NCBI GenBank assembly: GCA_944325345.1
Contig: CALUZV010000003.1
Span: 111,855-175,854 of the forward strand
DNA length: 64,000 nucleotides
Direction: 5' to 3'
Source: an uncultured Parabacteroides sp.
Lineage (GTDB): Bacteria > Bacteroidota > Bacteroidia > Bacteroidales > Tannerellaceae
The translations under genes were made by a program, and so were the position numbers. This document shows positions 15,679-22,555 of this stretch, in pieces. Each line of letters starts with the position of its first letter. Position 1 is the first letter of the stretch. The notes below the pieces were generated by a model that searched no databases, was not told the origin of the DNA, and saw nothing but the letters and a program-made list of their open reading frames with translations.

Positions 15679-15981
15679 ATGATAGCCGAAATAACATTCC
15701 CGACAAACTCCATTACCTACGACCAGTTCGTAACGGACATAGCGGCAAAACTCGCCTCCTTCATGAAGGAAGACCGGAGCGATGCCGAGAAAATATCGCA
15801 ACGCAAGGCGGAGGCCTTGTTTGGTAAGGCGAACATCGCCCGCTGGCGAAAGTCGGGTGCGGTAACGCCCGTTTGCCGACCGGGGAAGATTGAATACCCC
15901 ACGGCGGTATTAAAAGAATTAAGCCGGACGGATGAGACGTACATCCGCTACCAGCTAAGCAAAAAGAAAAAGCAGAAGTAG
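15679..15981 (+). CDS. DUF3853-like protein
   Basis: 100 residues with the pattern seen in DUF3853 proteins: KAEALFGKANIARWRKSGAV followed by PGKIEYPTAVLKEL, resembling a MerR/excisionase-like winged helix that reads out a short DNA site. Could be an excisionase-type or early regulatory factor. It is followed by 440 nt of structured non-coding DNA. Confidence 0.6.
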   Translation: MIAEITFPTNSITYDQFVTDIAAKLASFMKEDRSDAEKISQRKAEALFGKANIARWRKSGAVTPVCRPGKIEYPTAVLKELSRTDETYIRYQLSKKKKQK

Positions 15982-16422
15982 CTTCTTTTCCATCCATAGT
16001 TTTGACTGACAGCCGGGAAAGACCGGCGGTAGAGGCGGCACATCCCGAAGCGTCGGGCGGCACGAGGGACAGCGGTCCCGCCGGGTTCGAATCCCGGACG
16101 CCTCACTATCGTAAGATAAAGAGATATTTGACATGGTTACATGAGAAGTCCTCCGGCGGGCCATAGGTTACACGCGAAGAGGTATCGGGGTCGCGCCGGG
16201 GGCTATATGAACGAAACGGACGGAAGGGGAGCTATTCCCTGCTCGCAATGTAGTTTAATTGTTTCCGCCCGGGGAGTGAAATATAGACGGGGATATTTCC
16301 TTGCGGTGTTATGATTCAGGCATTGGTGAACCGCTATCCCCCGAAGAAGATATACCCCTGCCCTGAAAGGCGTGAGGCTGCTGGTCGAACTGGCTGCAGG
16401 GGACAAGATAAACATCACGGAA
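15982..16422 (+). other. Structured non-coding region
   Basis: No convincing gene. Visible folds: a GCCGG/CCGGC hairpin (16012-16027), the tRNA-like element (16032-16106), nested stems in 16150-16200 (CTCCGGCG with CGCCGGGG; CGCGA with TCGCG) and a 7+4 bp stem-loop (GGGGATA 16289-16295 with TATCCCC 16335-16341; GCGG 16303-16306 with CCGC 16331-16334). Density of stable stems is far above the surroundings, suggesting a functional RNA or an origin. Confidence 0.5.
16032..16106 (+). ncRNA. tRNA-like element lacking an anticodon loop
   Basis: Acceptor strands GAGGCGG (16032) and ACGCCTC pair at 6 of 7 positions. The T arm is perfect (CCGGG, TTCGAAT, CCCGG). Total length is about 74 nt, as for a tRNA. 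The D and anticodon positions hold two 5-bp hairpins, CCCGA-AGCG-TCGGG and GGGAC-AGCG-GTCCC, both closed by the same AGCG tetraloop, so no 7-nt anticodon loop exists. It cannot decode; it may be processed like a tRNA or act as a tRNA mimic. Confidence 0.5.
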
Positions 16423-16812
16423 ATGAATAAAGAAATCTCACTAATAGGCGGTTTCAGCCGCAAACATTGGCGCAAAGTTGGGACGGACGGAAACGGACAA
16501 CACTATTCCCGTCCGTTCACCCGGAAAGAATATTTCAGGATGCTTTTAAAGCCAAACATTCTGAAACGCCTTATTGTAATCCGGCTTCGTAAACTATTTG
16601 GTTCTCATACTAAATTCGAACGGCGAAAAACTGTCGAATTAAAAAGAAGATTAGTCGAAGCTACAGGATATGCCGGCACTCCATCATCTGACAGACAGTA
16701 TGATTGGATAAAAAATGCACCAGAAGAAGAATGGGAACTCCGCCTCTGGTGCATTAAAATCGATCATCTTCATTACGAGAAGGTTTACACTTGGGTTACA
16801 AGCGAAGGATGA
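16423..16812 (+). CDS. Phage protein of unknown function
   Basis: 129 residues from the ATG at 16423; a GTG at 16372 would extend it into the structured region. Basic N-terminal half (FSRKHWRKVG, ILKRLIVIRLRKLFGSHTKF) and Trp-rich C-terminal half (EEEWELRLWCIKIDHLHYEKV). Nucleic-acid binding is plausible from the charge. Its end overlaps the convergent minus-strand gene by 17 nt. Confidence 0.5.
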   Translation: MNKEISLIGGFSRKHWRKVGTDGNGQHYSRPFTRKEYFRMLLKPNILKRLIVIRLRKLFGSHTKFERRKTVELKRRLVEATGYAGTPSSDRQYDWIKNAPEEEWELRLWCIKIDHLHYEKVYTWVTSEG

Positions 16813-16990
16813 ATTCTTTCAAACGCTCATAGTTCATTTTGATGCTGATGCTATCTGGATGTTTTTCATCTGCGCAGGCAAAATAAACCCAAGTAAATTC
16901 TTTTCCATCAGGGACAACCCTGGTAACTAAATCAAGATTGACGAGGACTTTATCCCCAGTATGGTCAATCATCTCCATAAAATTACTCAT
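16796..16990 (-). CDS. Small minus-strand protein, unknown
   Basis: 64 residues (NFMEMIDHTGDKVLVNLDLV, then FTWVYFACADE), resembling short beta-barrel FlbD-type proteins but not assignable. A TAACTTTG box on the minus strand (17029-17022), 32 nt upstream of its ATG, supports independent transcription against the early operon, so it may be expressed in the lysogen. Confidence 0.5.
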   Translation of the reverse strand: MSNFMEMIDHTGDKVLVNLDLVTRVVPDGKEFTWVYFACADEKHPDSISIKMNYERLKEFILRL

Positions 16991-17021
16991 ATTCTTAATT
17001 TTTTAGTTTTTTAATTCGACA

Positions 17022-17079
17022 CAAAGTTAAGAATTCCCGGCACGGCTCGCAAGCCTACCCTTTGATGGGATGCCGGGAG
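17022..17079 (-). promoter_or_regulatory. Minus-strand promoter with adjacent 8-bp hairpin
   Basis: TAACTTTG (read on minus, 17029-17022) fits TAnnTTTG. Just upstream of it TCCCGGCA and TGCCGGGA (about 17034-17076) form an 8-bp inverted repeat, possibly an operator or a terminator for rightward transcripts. Confidence 0.5.
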
Positions 17080-17208
17080 CACGTATTAATAATAGTAGTG
17101 TGTTTTTCATGGTATTAGATTTTAAGGTTGCAACCCGCCCGTCCGTGAGGATAGGCGGATTGGTTTAAAATGATTGAAAGGTTAGAAATGAATATTCTAA
17201 GTTTCCTG

Positions 17209-17241
17209 AGCCGCCCAGCTGCGAAGCCCGGCGGCTTTCTC
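17209..17241 (+). terminator. Probable terminator / leader hairpin
   Basis: AGCCGCC (17209-17215) pairs with GGCGGCT (17230-17236), then TTCTCTT. Lies 30 nt before the 17272 gene, so it may attenuate entry to the recombination operon. Between 17080 and 17208 is a CCGTCCGTGAGGATA word, repeated at 20988-21003. Confidence 0.5.
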
Positions 17242-17271
17242 TTATCGATTAATCTTTAAAATATTATATAT

Positions 17272-17469
17272 ATGAAAGCAACGACTTTATATCTCGCCGT
17301 CCTCGCCTTGGTAGGCTTCCTCTACCTCTCGAGCAAGGATTTTGAGGCGGAACAGGAATCCGCCCGGATTGAGCAGCAGCTTCGCCAGCAAGCGAAGTTG
17401 GAACAAACCGCCGACAGCCTCGGGCTGACCGGCCAGGACTGGATGGACTATGTGAACGGGGAGGATTAA
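17272..17469 (+). CDS. Small membrane-anchored coiled protein
   Basis: 65 residues: an N-terminal hydrophobic segment (LYLAVLALVGFLYLSS), then a charged Gln/Glu-rich helix (EQESARIEQQLRQQAKLEQT). First gene of the early recombination operon. Function unknown. Confidence 0.5.
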   Translation: MKATTLYLAVLALVGFLYLSSKDFEAEQESARIEQQLRQQAKLEQTADSLGLTGQDWMDYVNGED

Positions 17470-17472
17470 GCT

Positions 17473-17598
17473 ATGCCAAAAGAAATCCTCCGCCGCATCC
17501 CCTTGGAAGATGAAGACTACTTCGACTACGACGGGGACGATGACTACGCTCCCGACGACGACGATTGGGACAAGTTTAATGAATCTTTTAATTGGTAA
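17473..17598 (+). CDS. 41-residue acidic micro-protein
   Basis: MPKEILRRIPLEDEDYFDYD followed by an almost continuous Asp-rich stretch and FNESFNW. Starts 3 nt after the previous stop and ends 4 nt before the ERF gene, so it lies in the operon without its own promoter. Such acidic peptides can mimic DNA, but no function is shown. Confidence 0.45.
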   Translation: MPKEILRRIPLEDEDYFDYDGDDDYAPDDDDWDKFNESFNW

Positions 17599-17602
17599 CA
17601 AT

Positions 17603-18289
17603 ATGGAACGTTCAGAACAAATAGACCAGCTCGCGACAGCCCTCTCTAAGTTCCAAGGCTCGTTGGAGCAACCGAAGCTCAACAGCACGGTCAAGGTCAA
17701 GACACGGACGGGTGGTGAATACTCCTTCAAGTACGCCGACCTGTCGGAATGCAAGGCTGCGGCCAAGAAACCGCTTGCCGAGAACGGGCTGGCGGTAACG
17801 CAGCTTATCGAAGAAGATTATTACATCCAGACGGTGCTGATGCACTCTTCCGGCCAGTGGATAAGCTCCCGCGTCAAGATGCCCATCACAGAGGAAGGGG
17901 CGCAAGCCGTCGGCTCGGCCATCACCTACGCCAAGCGTTACGCCTTCTGTGCCATCCTTGGTATCGTAGCGGACGACGATGAAGACGGCAACCTCTCGCA
18001 AGGCAACACGGCGCAGAAGCAGACACAACAGAAGGCTCCGGCAAAGCAGGCGACCAAGCAACAGCCACCCAAGCAGCAAGCCCCGACGAAAAGGATGTTT
18101 GACCTCAAGCTCTGCGAACGCGACGACTTCTTCCCGAAGATACACGAATACGAAGAGAAAGCCCGGAAGGAGGGCAAGCCCTTCAGCGTCCGCTCCTTCC
18201 TCGAAAGCGTTTATCAGATTGACGAGAGCGCGCTGCACCACGTAGAAGACCGGTATTCAGAATATAAAATAAACAACAACATAAGATGA
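17603..18289 (+). CDS. ERF-family single-strand annealing protein
   Basis: 228 residues from the ATG at 17603. Residues about 1-150 match the ERF superfamily of phage annealases: KFQGSLEQP, TRTGGEYSFKYADLS, then ADNGLA-type GLAVTQLIE, SGQWISSRVKMP and the hallmark AQAVGSAITYAKRYAFCAIL. A Gln/Lys/Pro linker (about 160-190) leads to a short C-terminal domain. It promotes annealing of complementary strands in phage recombination, with the SSB two genes downstream as partner. It overlaps the next gene as ATGA. Confidence 0.85.
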   Translation: MERSEQIDQLATALSKFQGSLEQPKLNSTVKVKTRTGGEYSFKYADLSECKAAAKKPLAENGLAVTQLIEEDYYIQTVLMHSSGQWISSRVKMPITEEGAQAVGSAITYAKRYAFCAILGIVADDDEDGNLSQGNTAQKQTQQKAPAKQATKQQPPKQQAPTKRMFDLKLCERDDFFPKIHEYEEKARKEGKPFSVRSFLESVYQIDESALHHVEDRYSEYKINNNIR

Positions 18290-18759
18290 CTACATTACAG
18301 AAAATCGATTCCCCCATCACCAAAGCGGACCAATGCCGCTGGGCAGCCGACCTTGCCCGCCCGTTGATGGAAGGAGAGGTGGACCCGCTGGAGTTCATCA
18401 CCAAGCTCAAAGGTCTCCAGGCGGCCCTCTCGGAAGTAGAGAAGAACAAGGAAGTGCGCGACCTTGTATTGCAGGAAATATCCAAGCACGGCAAGGAAGC
18501 CTCCTGGCACGGCGCACGGCTCTCGCCCCGCGAGGTCGGCGTGAAGTACGACTATTCCCAGTGCAACGACCCCATCTATGCCCGCCTCCTGGACGAGAAG
18601 GCCGCGCTGGACGCACAACTGAAGGAGCGCGAATCCTTCCTCAAGTCCGTCCCCGCCGGCACGACCCTCCTTGACCCGGAGACTGGCGAGGTCTATGAAC
18701 TCTATCCCGCCGTCCGGATGGCGACGGAATCCTACGCGGTAACATTTAAAAAGGAATAA
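18286..18759 (+). CDS. Recombination-operon protein, unknown
   Basis: 157 residues, ATGA-coupled to ERF. Helical N-terminus (DPLEFITKLKGLQAALSEVE), a central VGVKYDYSQCNDPIYARLLD, then a coiled segment and a short beta end (ETGEVYELYPAV). This gene type usually stands between annealase and SSB in Bacteroidales phages. Function unknown; perhaps an annealase accessory protein. Confidence 0.6.
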   Translation: MTTLQKIDSPITKADQCRWAADLARPLMEGEVDPLEFITKLKGLQAALSEVEKNKEVRDLVLQEISKHGKEASWHGARLSPREVGVKYDYSQCNDPIYARLLDEKAALDAQLKERESFLKSVPAGTTLLDPETGEVYELYPAVRMATESYAVTFKKE

Positions 18760-18762
18760 GAC

Positions 18763-19203
18763 ATGAGCAAATCCCTCAACCAAGTCTTCCTCCTCGGCAA
18801 CGTCGGCAAAGACCCCGAAGTCCGCTCCCTCGAAGGCGGGCTGAAGGTCGCCACCTTCTCCCTCGCCACCTCGACCGGAGGATATAAGAAGCAGGACGGT
18901 ACGGAAGTCCCCGAAAAGACGCAGTGGCACAGCATCGTCTGCTGGCGCGGCCTCGCCGACATCGCCGAGCGGTTCATCAAGAAGGGCGACCGCCTGACCG
19001 TCCTCGGCACCATCCAGTACCGCCAGTATGAAGGCAACGACGGCGTGAAGCGGTACGCCACCGACATCCTTGCCCTCGACCTCTTCCTTGGAGGCAAGTC
19101 TGACAGCCCGTCCACGGCACGCCCGGCACCGACTGCCGCCGACGCTCCGACGCGCGACGACTTCCCGACCGTGCCGCCTGATGCTGACCAATTGCCCTTC
19201 TGA
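18763..19203 (+). CDS. ssb: Single-stranded DNA-binding protein
   Basis: 146 residues. OB-fold of the bacterial SSB type (LNQVFLLGNVGKDPEVRSLE; KVATFSLATS; KTQWHSIVCWRGLADIAERF; KGDRLTVLGTIQYR), a Pro/Ala linker and the acidic tip ending in DQLPF, close to the canonical DDIPF used to recruit partner enzymes. It coats ssDNA for ERF-driven annealing and DnaB-driven replication. The next gene starts 1 nt before its end. Confidence 0.9.
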   Translation: MSKSLNQVFLLGNVGKDPEVRSLEGGLKVATFSLATSTGGYKKQDGTEVPEKTQWHSIVCWRGLADIAERFIKKGDRLTVLGTIQYRQYEGNDGVKRYATDILALDLFLGGKSDSPSTARPAPTAADAPTRDDFPTVPPDADQLPF

Positions 19204-19637
19204 TGGAACTATACTTGCTTAACACCGCCTCCGGCCTCAAGCCCTGCGACGACGAGGACTACGAGAAGAAGCTGCGGCTCCGACCGGGGCGGATATACAA
19301 ATGCAAGGTAACGCTCGCCCGCAACTACGAGTTCCATAAGAAGTACTTCGCCCTGATAAACTGCGCCTGGGCATACCAGAACGAGCGGACGGTGGAGCAC
19401 TTCAAGCACAGCGTCGAGCAGTTCCGCAAGACCGTCGAGATAGCCGCCGGGCACTGCGACACGGTCTATAGCATCTCTCTGAAATCCTGGATAGACATCC
19501 CCCGCTCCATCGCCTTCGACAAGATGGACGAGGCCGCCTTCCAAGACCTCTACGACCGGGTGAAGGACGTGCTCTTCAACATCTTTCTCCGGAATATCAG
19601 CGAAGAAGAGTTTATGAAGAATCTAATGAACTTTTAA
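19203..19637 (+). CDS. DUF1367-like phage protein
   Basis: 144 residues. NYEFHKKYFALINCAWAYQN and later SIAFDKMDEAAFQDLYDRVK are characteristic of the DUF1367 group, common in phage recombination/replication operons next to ssb and not biochemically resolved. Coupled to ssb by a 1-nt overlap. Confidence 0.75.
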   Translation: MELYLLNTASGLKPCDDEDYEKKLRLRPGRIYKCKVTLARNYEFHKKYFALINCAWAYQNERTVEHFKHSVEQFRKTVEIAAGHCDTVYSISLKSWIDIPRSIAFDKMDEAAFQDLYDRVKDVLFNIFLRNISEEEFMKNLMNF

Positions 19638-19638
19638 G

Positions 19639-19797
19639 ATGAAACGAAGCGACCGTCCCCCGGACTACCTCATAGACCGCCTCGCCCGCCACGCCTCCGT
19701 CCTCCTCGGCATGAAGCCCACGACGACACGCGAGGCCAATGCGCAGAGGCTGCTGAAGATTGAAGTAAAGAAATTATTAACGTATAAACAGAAATAA
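19639..19797 (+). CDS. 52-residue basic protein
   Basis: MKRSDRPPDYLIDRLARHAS through a helical tail ending in KLLTYKQK. Starts 2 nt after the DUF1367-like stop and ends 1 nt before the DUF4494-like gene. Arg/Lys-rich, so possibly DNA-associated. Position inside a tight operon supports it as real. Confidence 0.55.
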   Translation: MKRSDRPPDYLIDRLARHASVLLGMKPTTTREANAQRLLKIEVKKLLTYKQK

Positions 19798-19798
19798 G

Positions 19799-20248
19799 AT
19801 GTATTATAATTGGTTTGAATGCAAAATCTCCTACGTGAAGATGATGGAAGACGGAAGGCTAAAGAAGGCAACAGAGCCTTACCTCGTGGACGCTCTCAGC
19901 TTCACCGAGGCCGAGGCGCGCATCGTCGAAGAGGCGAAAGTCTTCATCTCAGGAGAATTTATAGTAAAAGACATCAAGCGCGCCCGCCTCTCGGAGACCT
20001 TCTTAGGCGAAGGCGACAAGTATTACAAGGTGAAGGTGAGCTACATCACCCTCGACGCGCAGAGCGGTCGAGAGAAGAAGACACCCGCCTACATGCTCGT
20101 CCAAGCCTCCACGATAGACGAGGCCAAGAGCCGCCTCGCCGAAGGCATGAAAGGCACGATGTCGGACTACGTCGTCGAGAGCATCACCGAGACGAAGGTG
20201 GTGGATGTGTTCCCGTATGAAGAAGGAAAGGAGAAGACAAATGAATAA
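19799..20248 (+). CDS. DUF4494-like phage protein
   Basis: 149 residues beginning MYYNWFECKISYVKMMEDG, with SFTEAEARIVEE and STIDEAKSRLAEGMKGTMSD: the DUF4494 pattern found in Bacteroidales phages and conjugative elements. Two similar alpha/beta halves can be seen. Function unknown. The 3' end overlaps a micro-ORF by 8 nt. Confidence 0.75.
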   Translation: MYYNWFECKISYVKMMEDGRLKKATEPYLVDALSFTEAEARIVEEAKVFISGEFIVKDIKRARLSETFLGEGDKYYKVKVSYITLDAQSGREKKTPAYMLVQASTIDEAKSRLAEGMKGTMSDYVVESITETKVVDVFPYEEGKEKTNE

Positions 20249-20300
20249 CAACGAATACGTCCCCGACTGGCTGCCCACCGGGGACACAAACTTAAATTAA
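20241..20300 (+). CDS. 19-residue micro-ORF, translationally coupled
   Basis: Starts at an ATGA-type overlap with the DUF4494-like stop region and reads MNNNEYVPDWLPTGDTNLN to TAA, 1 nt before the next ATG. Compact, no filler between genes. It may be a coupling peptide; low certainty. Confidence 0.35.
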   Translation: MNNNEYVPDWLPTGDTNLN

Positions 20301-20301
20301 C

Positions 20302-20880
20302 ATGGAACAGGAATTTAAAATCCAAGTGCCGGACGGATGTTCGGCCAAAATTGAGCAACAAGACGGGTTCCTCGTCGTGGTATTCGAACAGAAGAAGGAA
20401 GAGAAATGGGTGCCGAAAGACGGGGATATAATAGCCTGTGATGAAAATGGATATATCTACTCTTGCATAATTATCTATGCTGGACTAATAGAAAAAGACA
20501 AGGTAACAGCTTATGCTGGAGTTGTCGTTAAAGGGGAGGAATCAATAGAATTATCGTCAGGAGCGAGCTGGGGCAGAATTAAAGACTACCGTCCAGCCAC
20601 CGACGCCGAGAAGCAACGCCTCTTCGATGCACTTGCCAAGAAAGGCAAGCGTTGGAACCCGGAGACGAAGCAGATTGAGAATTTGCCACGTTGGAGGGCG
20701 AAGGATGGAGAAAAGTATTACTTCGTAAGCGATTGCTTGGATGTAGACTTCAACTCCGAAGACTCTGATGAATATGATGATTCTTATTACGCGGCAGGCA
20801 ACTACTTCAAGACGGAGGAAGCCGCCGAGCGTGCCGCCGAAAAGATACGCGAGATATTGAAGGAATCGGAGGCGGAATGA
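20302..20880 (+). CDS. Phage protein of unknown function
   Basis: 192 residues, mosaic base composition: an AT-rich middle (nt 20420-20570) inside GC-rich ends. N-terminal beta region (FKIQVPDGCSAKIEQQDGFL), then two modules with LPRWRAKDGEKYYFVSDCLD and YYAAGNYFKTEEAAERAAEK, a pattern repeated in many Bacteroidales phage proteins. Function unknown. Confidence 0.6.
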   Translation: MEQEFKIQVPDGCSAKIEQQDGFLVVVFEQKKEEKWVPKDGDIIACDENGYIYSCIIIYAGLIEKDKVTAYAGVVVKGEESIELSSGASWGRIKDYRPATDAEKQRLFDALAKKGKRWNPETKQIENLPRWRAKDGEKYYFVSDCLDVDFNSEDSDEYDDSYYAAGNYFKTEEAAERAAEKIREILKESEAE

Positions 20881-20948
20881 CCCCAGAAACATATCGGCAG
20901 GAAATGTTCAACATATCGGCACCTAATCTTGAAGATGTCGGCATATAA
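20877..20948 (+). CDS. 23-residue micro-ORF
   Basis: Begins at ATGA over the previous stop: MTPETYRQEMFNISAPNLED and VGI, then TAA. Only the overlap supports it. Confidence 0.3.
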   Translation: MTPETYRQEMFNISAPNLEDVGI

Positions 20949-21021
20949 TTTAAGCATAACAGAACACGCTTAATTTCTTTTTATCCGCCCCGCCGTCCGT
21001 GAAGGATATGCGGGGGATTTC
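20949..21021 (+). other. Intergenic hairpin with CCGTCCGTGA word
   Basis: ATCCGCCCCGC and GCGGGGGAT (about 20986-21018) can pair around CCGTCCGTGAAGGATAT; a related CCGTCCGTGAGGATA hairpin lies at 17128-17155. A repeated leader element of unknown role. Confidence 0.45.
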
Positions 21022-21174
21022 TGGGGCATGGCGGAATGGTAGACGCTGACAACTCTTAGTAGACTTGGTTACGATGTTATGAAAACAGGGCATCAATGTA
21101 AAACGAATCATACTGTTCTACGCACAAGACGTAAAGATTGCCAAGCATTGCAGGTTCGAATCCTGCTGCCCCCA
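21022..21174 (+). ncRNA. tRNA-Leu-like element with long variable arm
   Basis: Acceptor TGGGGCA (21022) with TGCCCCC pairs at 6 of 7 positions; the D arm GCGGAATGGTAGACGC is typical of class II tRNAs; the T arm GCAGG-TTCGAAT-CCTGC is perfect. The variable arm is about 80 nt, closed by CTTGG/CCAAG and TTACG/CGTAA (21064-21073 with 21130-21145). The anticodon stem is poor (3 of 5 pairs); if the loop is CTCTTAG the anticodon would be CTT. Could be a degenerate or split tRNA, or one with an insertion. Confidence 0.5.
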
Positions 21175-21240
21175 CAAGGCTCAAAGCCTATTTTAATCAT
21201 TCATTTATTAACCTATAATGCCGGTTGCAAAGGACAGCCG

Positions 21241-21267
21241 TGGGGTGCAAGTCCCCTTAGTTTTTTT
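21241..21267 (+). terminator. Possible terminator between the two tRNA-like elements
   Basis: GGGG-TGCAAGT-CCCC followed by TTAG and seven T. The stem is only 4-5 bp, so activity is uncertain; the loop also looks like a T-arm remnant. Confidence 0.4.
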
Positions 21268-21291
21268 GCTTCTTACATTAACAGATTCTCA

Positions 21292-21358
21292 GCCGGTTGG
21301 TCCACATGGTAGGGCGACCCTGAACGGGGGAGAAGGGGGTTCGATTCCCTCACCGGCA
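21292..21358 (+). ncRNA. Second tRNA-like element with short anticodon region
   Basis: Acceptor GCCGGT/ACCGGC (6 bp), D stem GTCC/GGGC, T arm GGGGG-TTCGATT-CCCTC. Between D and T arms too few bases remain for a normal anticodon arm plus variable loop, and no good 5-bp anticodon stem forms. Probably a degenerate tRNA or a mimic. Confidence 0.45.
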
Positions 21359-21374
21359 ACTAAATTATTGAAGT

Positions 21375-21731
21375 ATGCAGAATATTGAATCGAAGATACA
21401 GCAGGCGTGCGTAAGGTGGTTCCGCCTGCAATACCCGAAGTATGCGGGCAACCTCTTCAGCGTACCGAACGGGGGATACCGCAACGCCGTAACAGGCGCA
21501 ATCCTCAAAGCCGAAGGCGCGTTGGCTGGCGTGGCCGACCTCTTCCTTGCCGTGCCGAACCGCTTCTATTCAGGCTTATTTATAGAGATGAAGCAGCCGA
21601 AGGGACGGCAGCAAGAATCGCAGAAACGGTTCCAGCAGGCGGTGGAGAGCGAAGGATACCGCTACGCCCTCTGCTACTCGCTGGATGAGTTCATTAACCT
21701 AATAAAAGGATACTTACAATTCAAAGACTGA
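21375..21731 (+). CDS. VRR-NUC domain nuclease
   Basis: 118 residues, a complete stand-alone VRR-NUC domain: IESKIQQACVRWFRLQYPKY, then a Gly turn and the catalytic strand pair GVADLFLAVP and GLFIEMKQPKGRQ (Asp ... Glu-x-Lys of the PD-(D/E)xK superfamily), ending in the VRR-type YRYALCYSLDEFINLI. Probably a structure-specific endonuclease for recombination intermediates. Cotranscribed with the small gene 4 nt downstream. Confidence 0.85.
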   Translation: MQNIESKIQQACVRWFRLQYPKYAGNLFSVPNGGYRNAVTGAILKAEGALAGVADLFLAVPNRFYSGLFIEMKQPKGRQQESQKRFQQAVESEGYRYALCYSLDEFINLIKGYLQFKD

Positions 21732-21734
21732 CGT

Positions 21735-21950
21735 ATGATAGACGTACTGGAGCTTATCCGCCGCCTGCAAAGGGAACGGGAGGAGAGGCATATCGTCCCG
21801 ACGCATGTAGAGTTTGCTCACCTTATGAATGAGGCGAGCAAGGCTATTAGAGAGGAGTTGAACAGTCTGTATCAGGCGGGTAGGATTGGGATAAATAGGA
21901 CGGTGAATGGGAAGGCGGTGTTTGTGAAAGAAGAGAAAGGTAGAAAGTAA
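21735..21950 (+). CDS. Small helical protein with winged-helix look
   Basis: 71 residues: LELIRRLQREREERHIVPTH, then LMNEASKAIREELNSLYQAG and a beta hairpin INRTVNGKAVFVK, the arrangement of a small winged helix. Probably DNA-binding; role unknown. Ends the recombination operon. Confidence 0.55.
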   Translation: MIDVLELIRRLQREREERHIVPTHVEFAHLMNEASKAIREELNSLYQAGRIGINRTVNGKAVFVKEEKGRK

Positions 21951-21973
21951 TGTTGTTAAACATATACGAAATG

Positions 21974-21989
21974 TGTCCAAATTTGGACA
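21974..21989. promoter_or_regulatory. 16-bp perfect palindrome upstream of Panacea gene
   Basis: TGTCCAAATTTGGACA is perfectly palindromic and lies 50 nt before the PanA-like start, with a TACTTTG box (one base short of consensus) between them. Likely an operator for autoregulation of the pair. Confidence 0.5.
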
Positions 21990-22039
21990 GGAATGACGTA
22001 CTTTGCAGCGAGAATCAATCATTAATCCAATAGTAAAAC

Positions 22040-22555
22040 ATGAAAAATGATGCTATAGCTATTGCTAATTATTTTGTAGACAAGGCAAATGAAGAAGATT
22101 TTAAGCTAACACTGCTTCGGCTTGTGAAGTATGTGTATATAGCCTATGGATTCGCCTTGGCCCTTCTCAATAGAATTATTATAGATAAACGGTTTGACGT
22201 AGTGGAAGCATGGAAATATGGCCCAGTTATACCTTCTGTCTATCACTCGTTTAAGCATAACCAAAATGCCCCCATTACACAAAAAGTGTCAGTTCTGATA
22301 AATGAAGACGAAAGTGGGAATATGACATTCTTTGCTCCTACAATTGAAGATGAAGAAATAAAACAAGTATTAGATTTTGTGTGGGAGAAATATAAAAATC
22401 GTACTACGGGAGACTTAATCAACATATTACACTCAAAAGGTACTCCTTGGCATTATTGCTATAAAGAAGGCTGCAATGTTGAGATACCAGATGAGATGAC
22501 TAAGTTTTATTATCGTTCAATTGTAGCAAATGCTTTGAGAAATGACACTGAATGA
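22040..22555 (+). CDS. Panacea-domain antitoxin (PanA-like, SocA/GepA type)
   Basis: 171 residues. Panacea/DUF4065 hallmarks are clear: IANYFVDKANEEDFKLTLLR, then LVKYVYIAYGFALALLN and the signature VVEAWKYGPVIPSVYHSFK. Panacea proteins are known promiscuous antitoxins that neutralise diverse toxins encoded beside them. AT-rich, preceded by a palindrome and overlapping the next gene by 14 nt, the usual antitoxin-first layout. The pair interrupts the GC-rich early region, suggesting recent acquisition. Confidence 0.8.
   Translation: MKNDAIAIANYFVDKANEEDFKLTLLRLVKYVYIAYGFALALLNRIIIDKRFDVVEAWKYGPVIPSVYHSFKHNQNAPITQKVSVLINEDESGNMTFFAPTIEDEEIKQVLDFVWEKYKNRTTGDLINILHSKGTPWHYCYKEGCNVEIPDEMTKFYYRSIVANALRNDTE

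Noticed and set aside
18295..19191. 298-residue minus-strand ORF across the recombination genes
   Set aside because: Antisense to SSB and its neighbour, with no promoter or RBS and no family resemblance.
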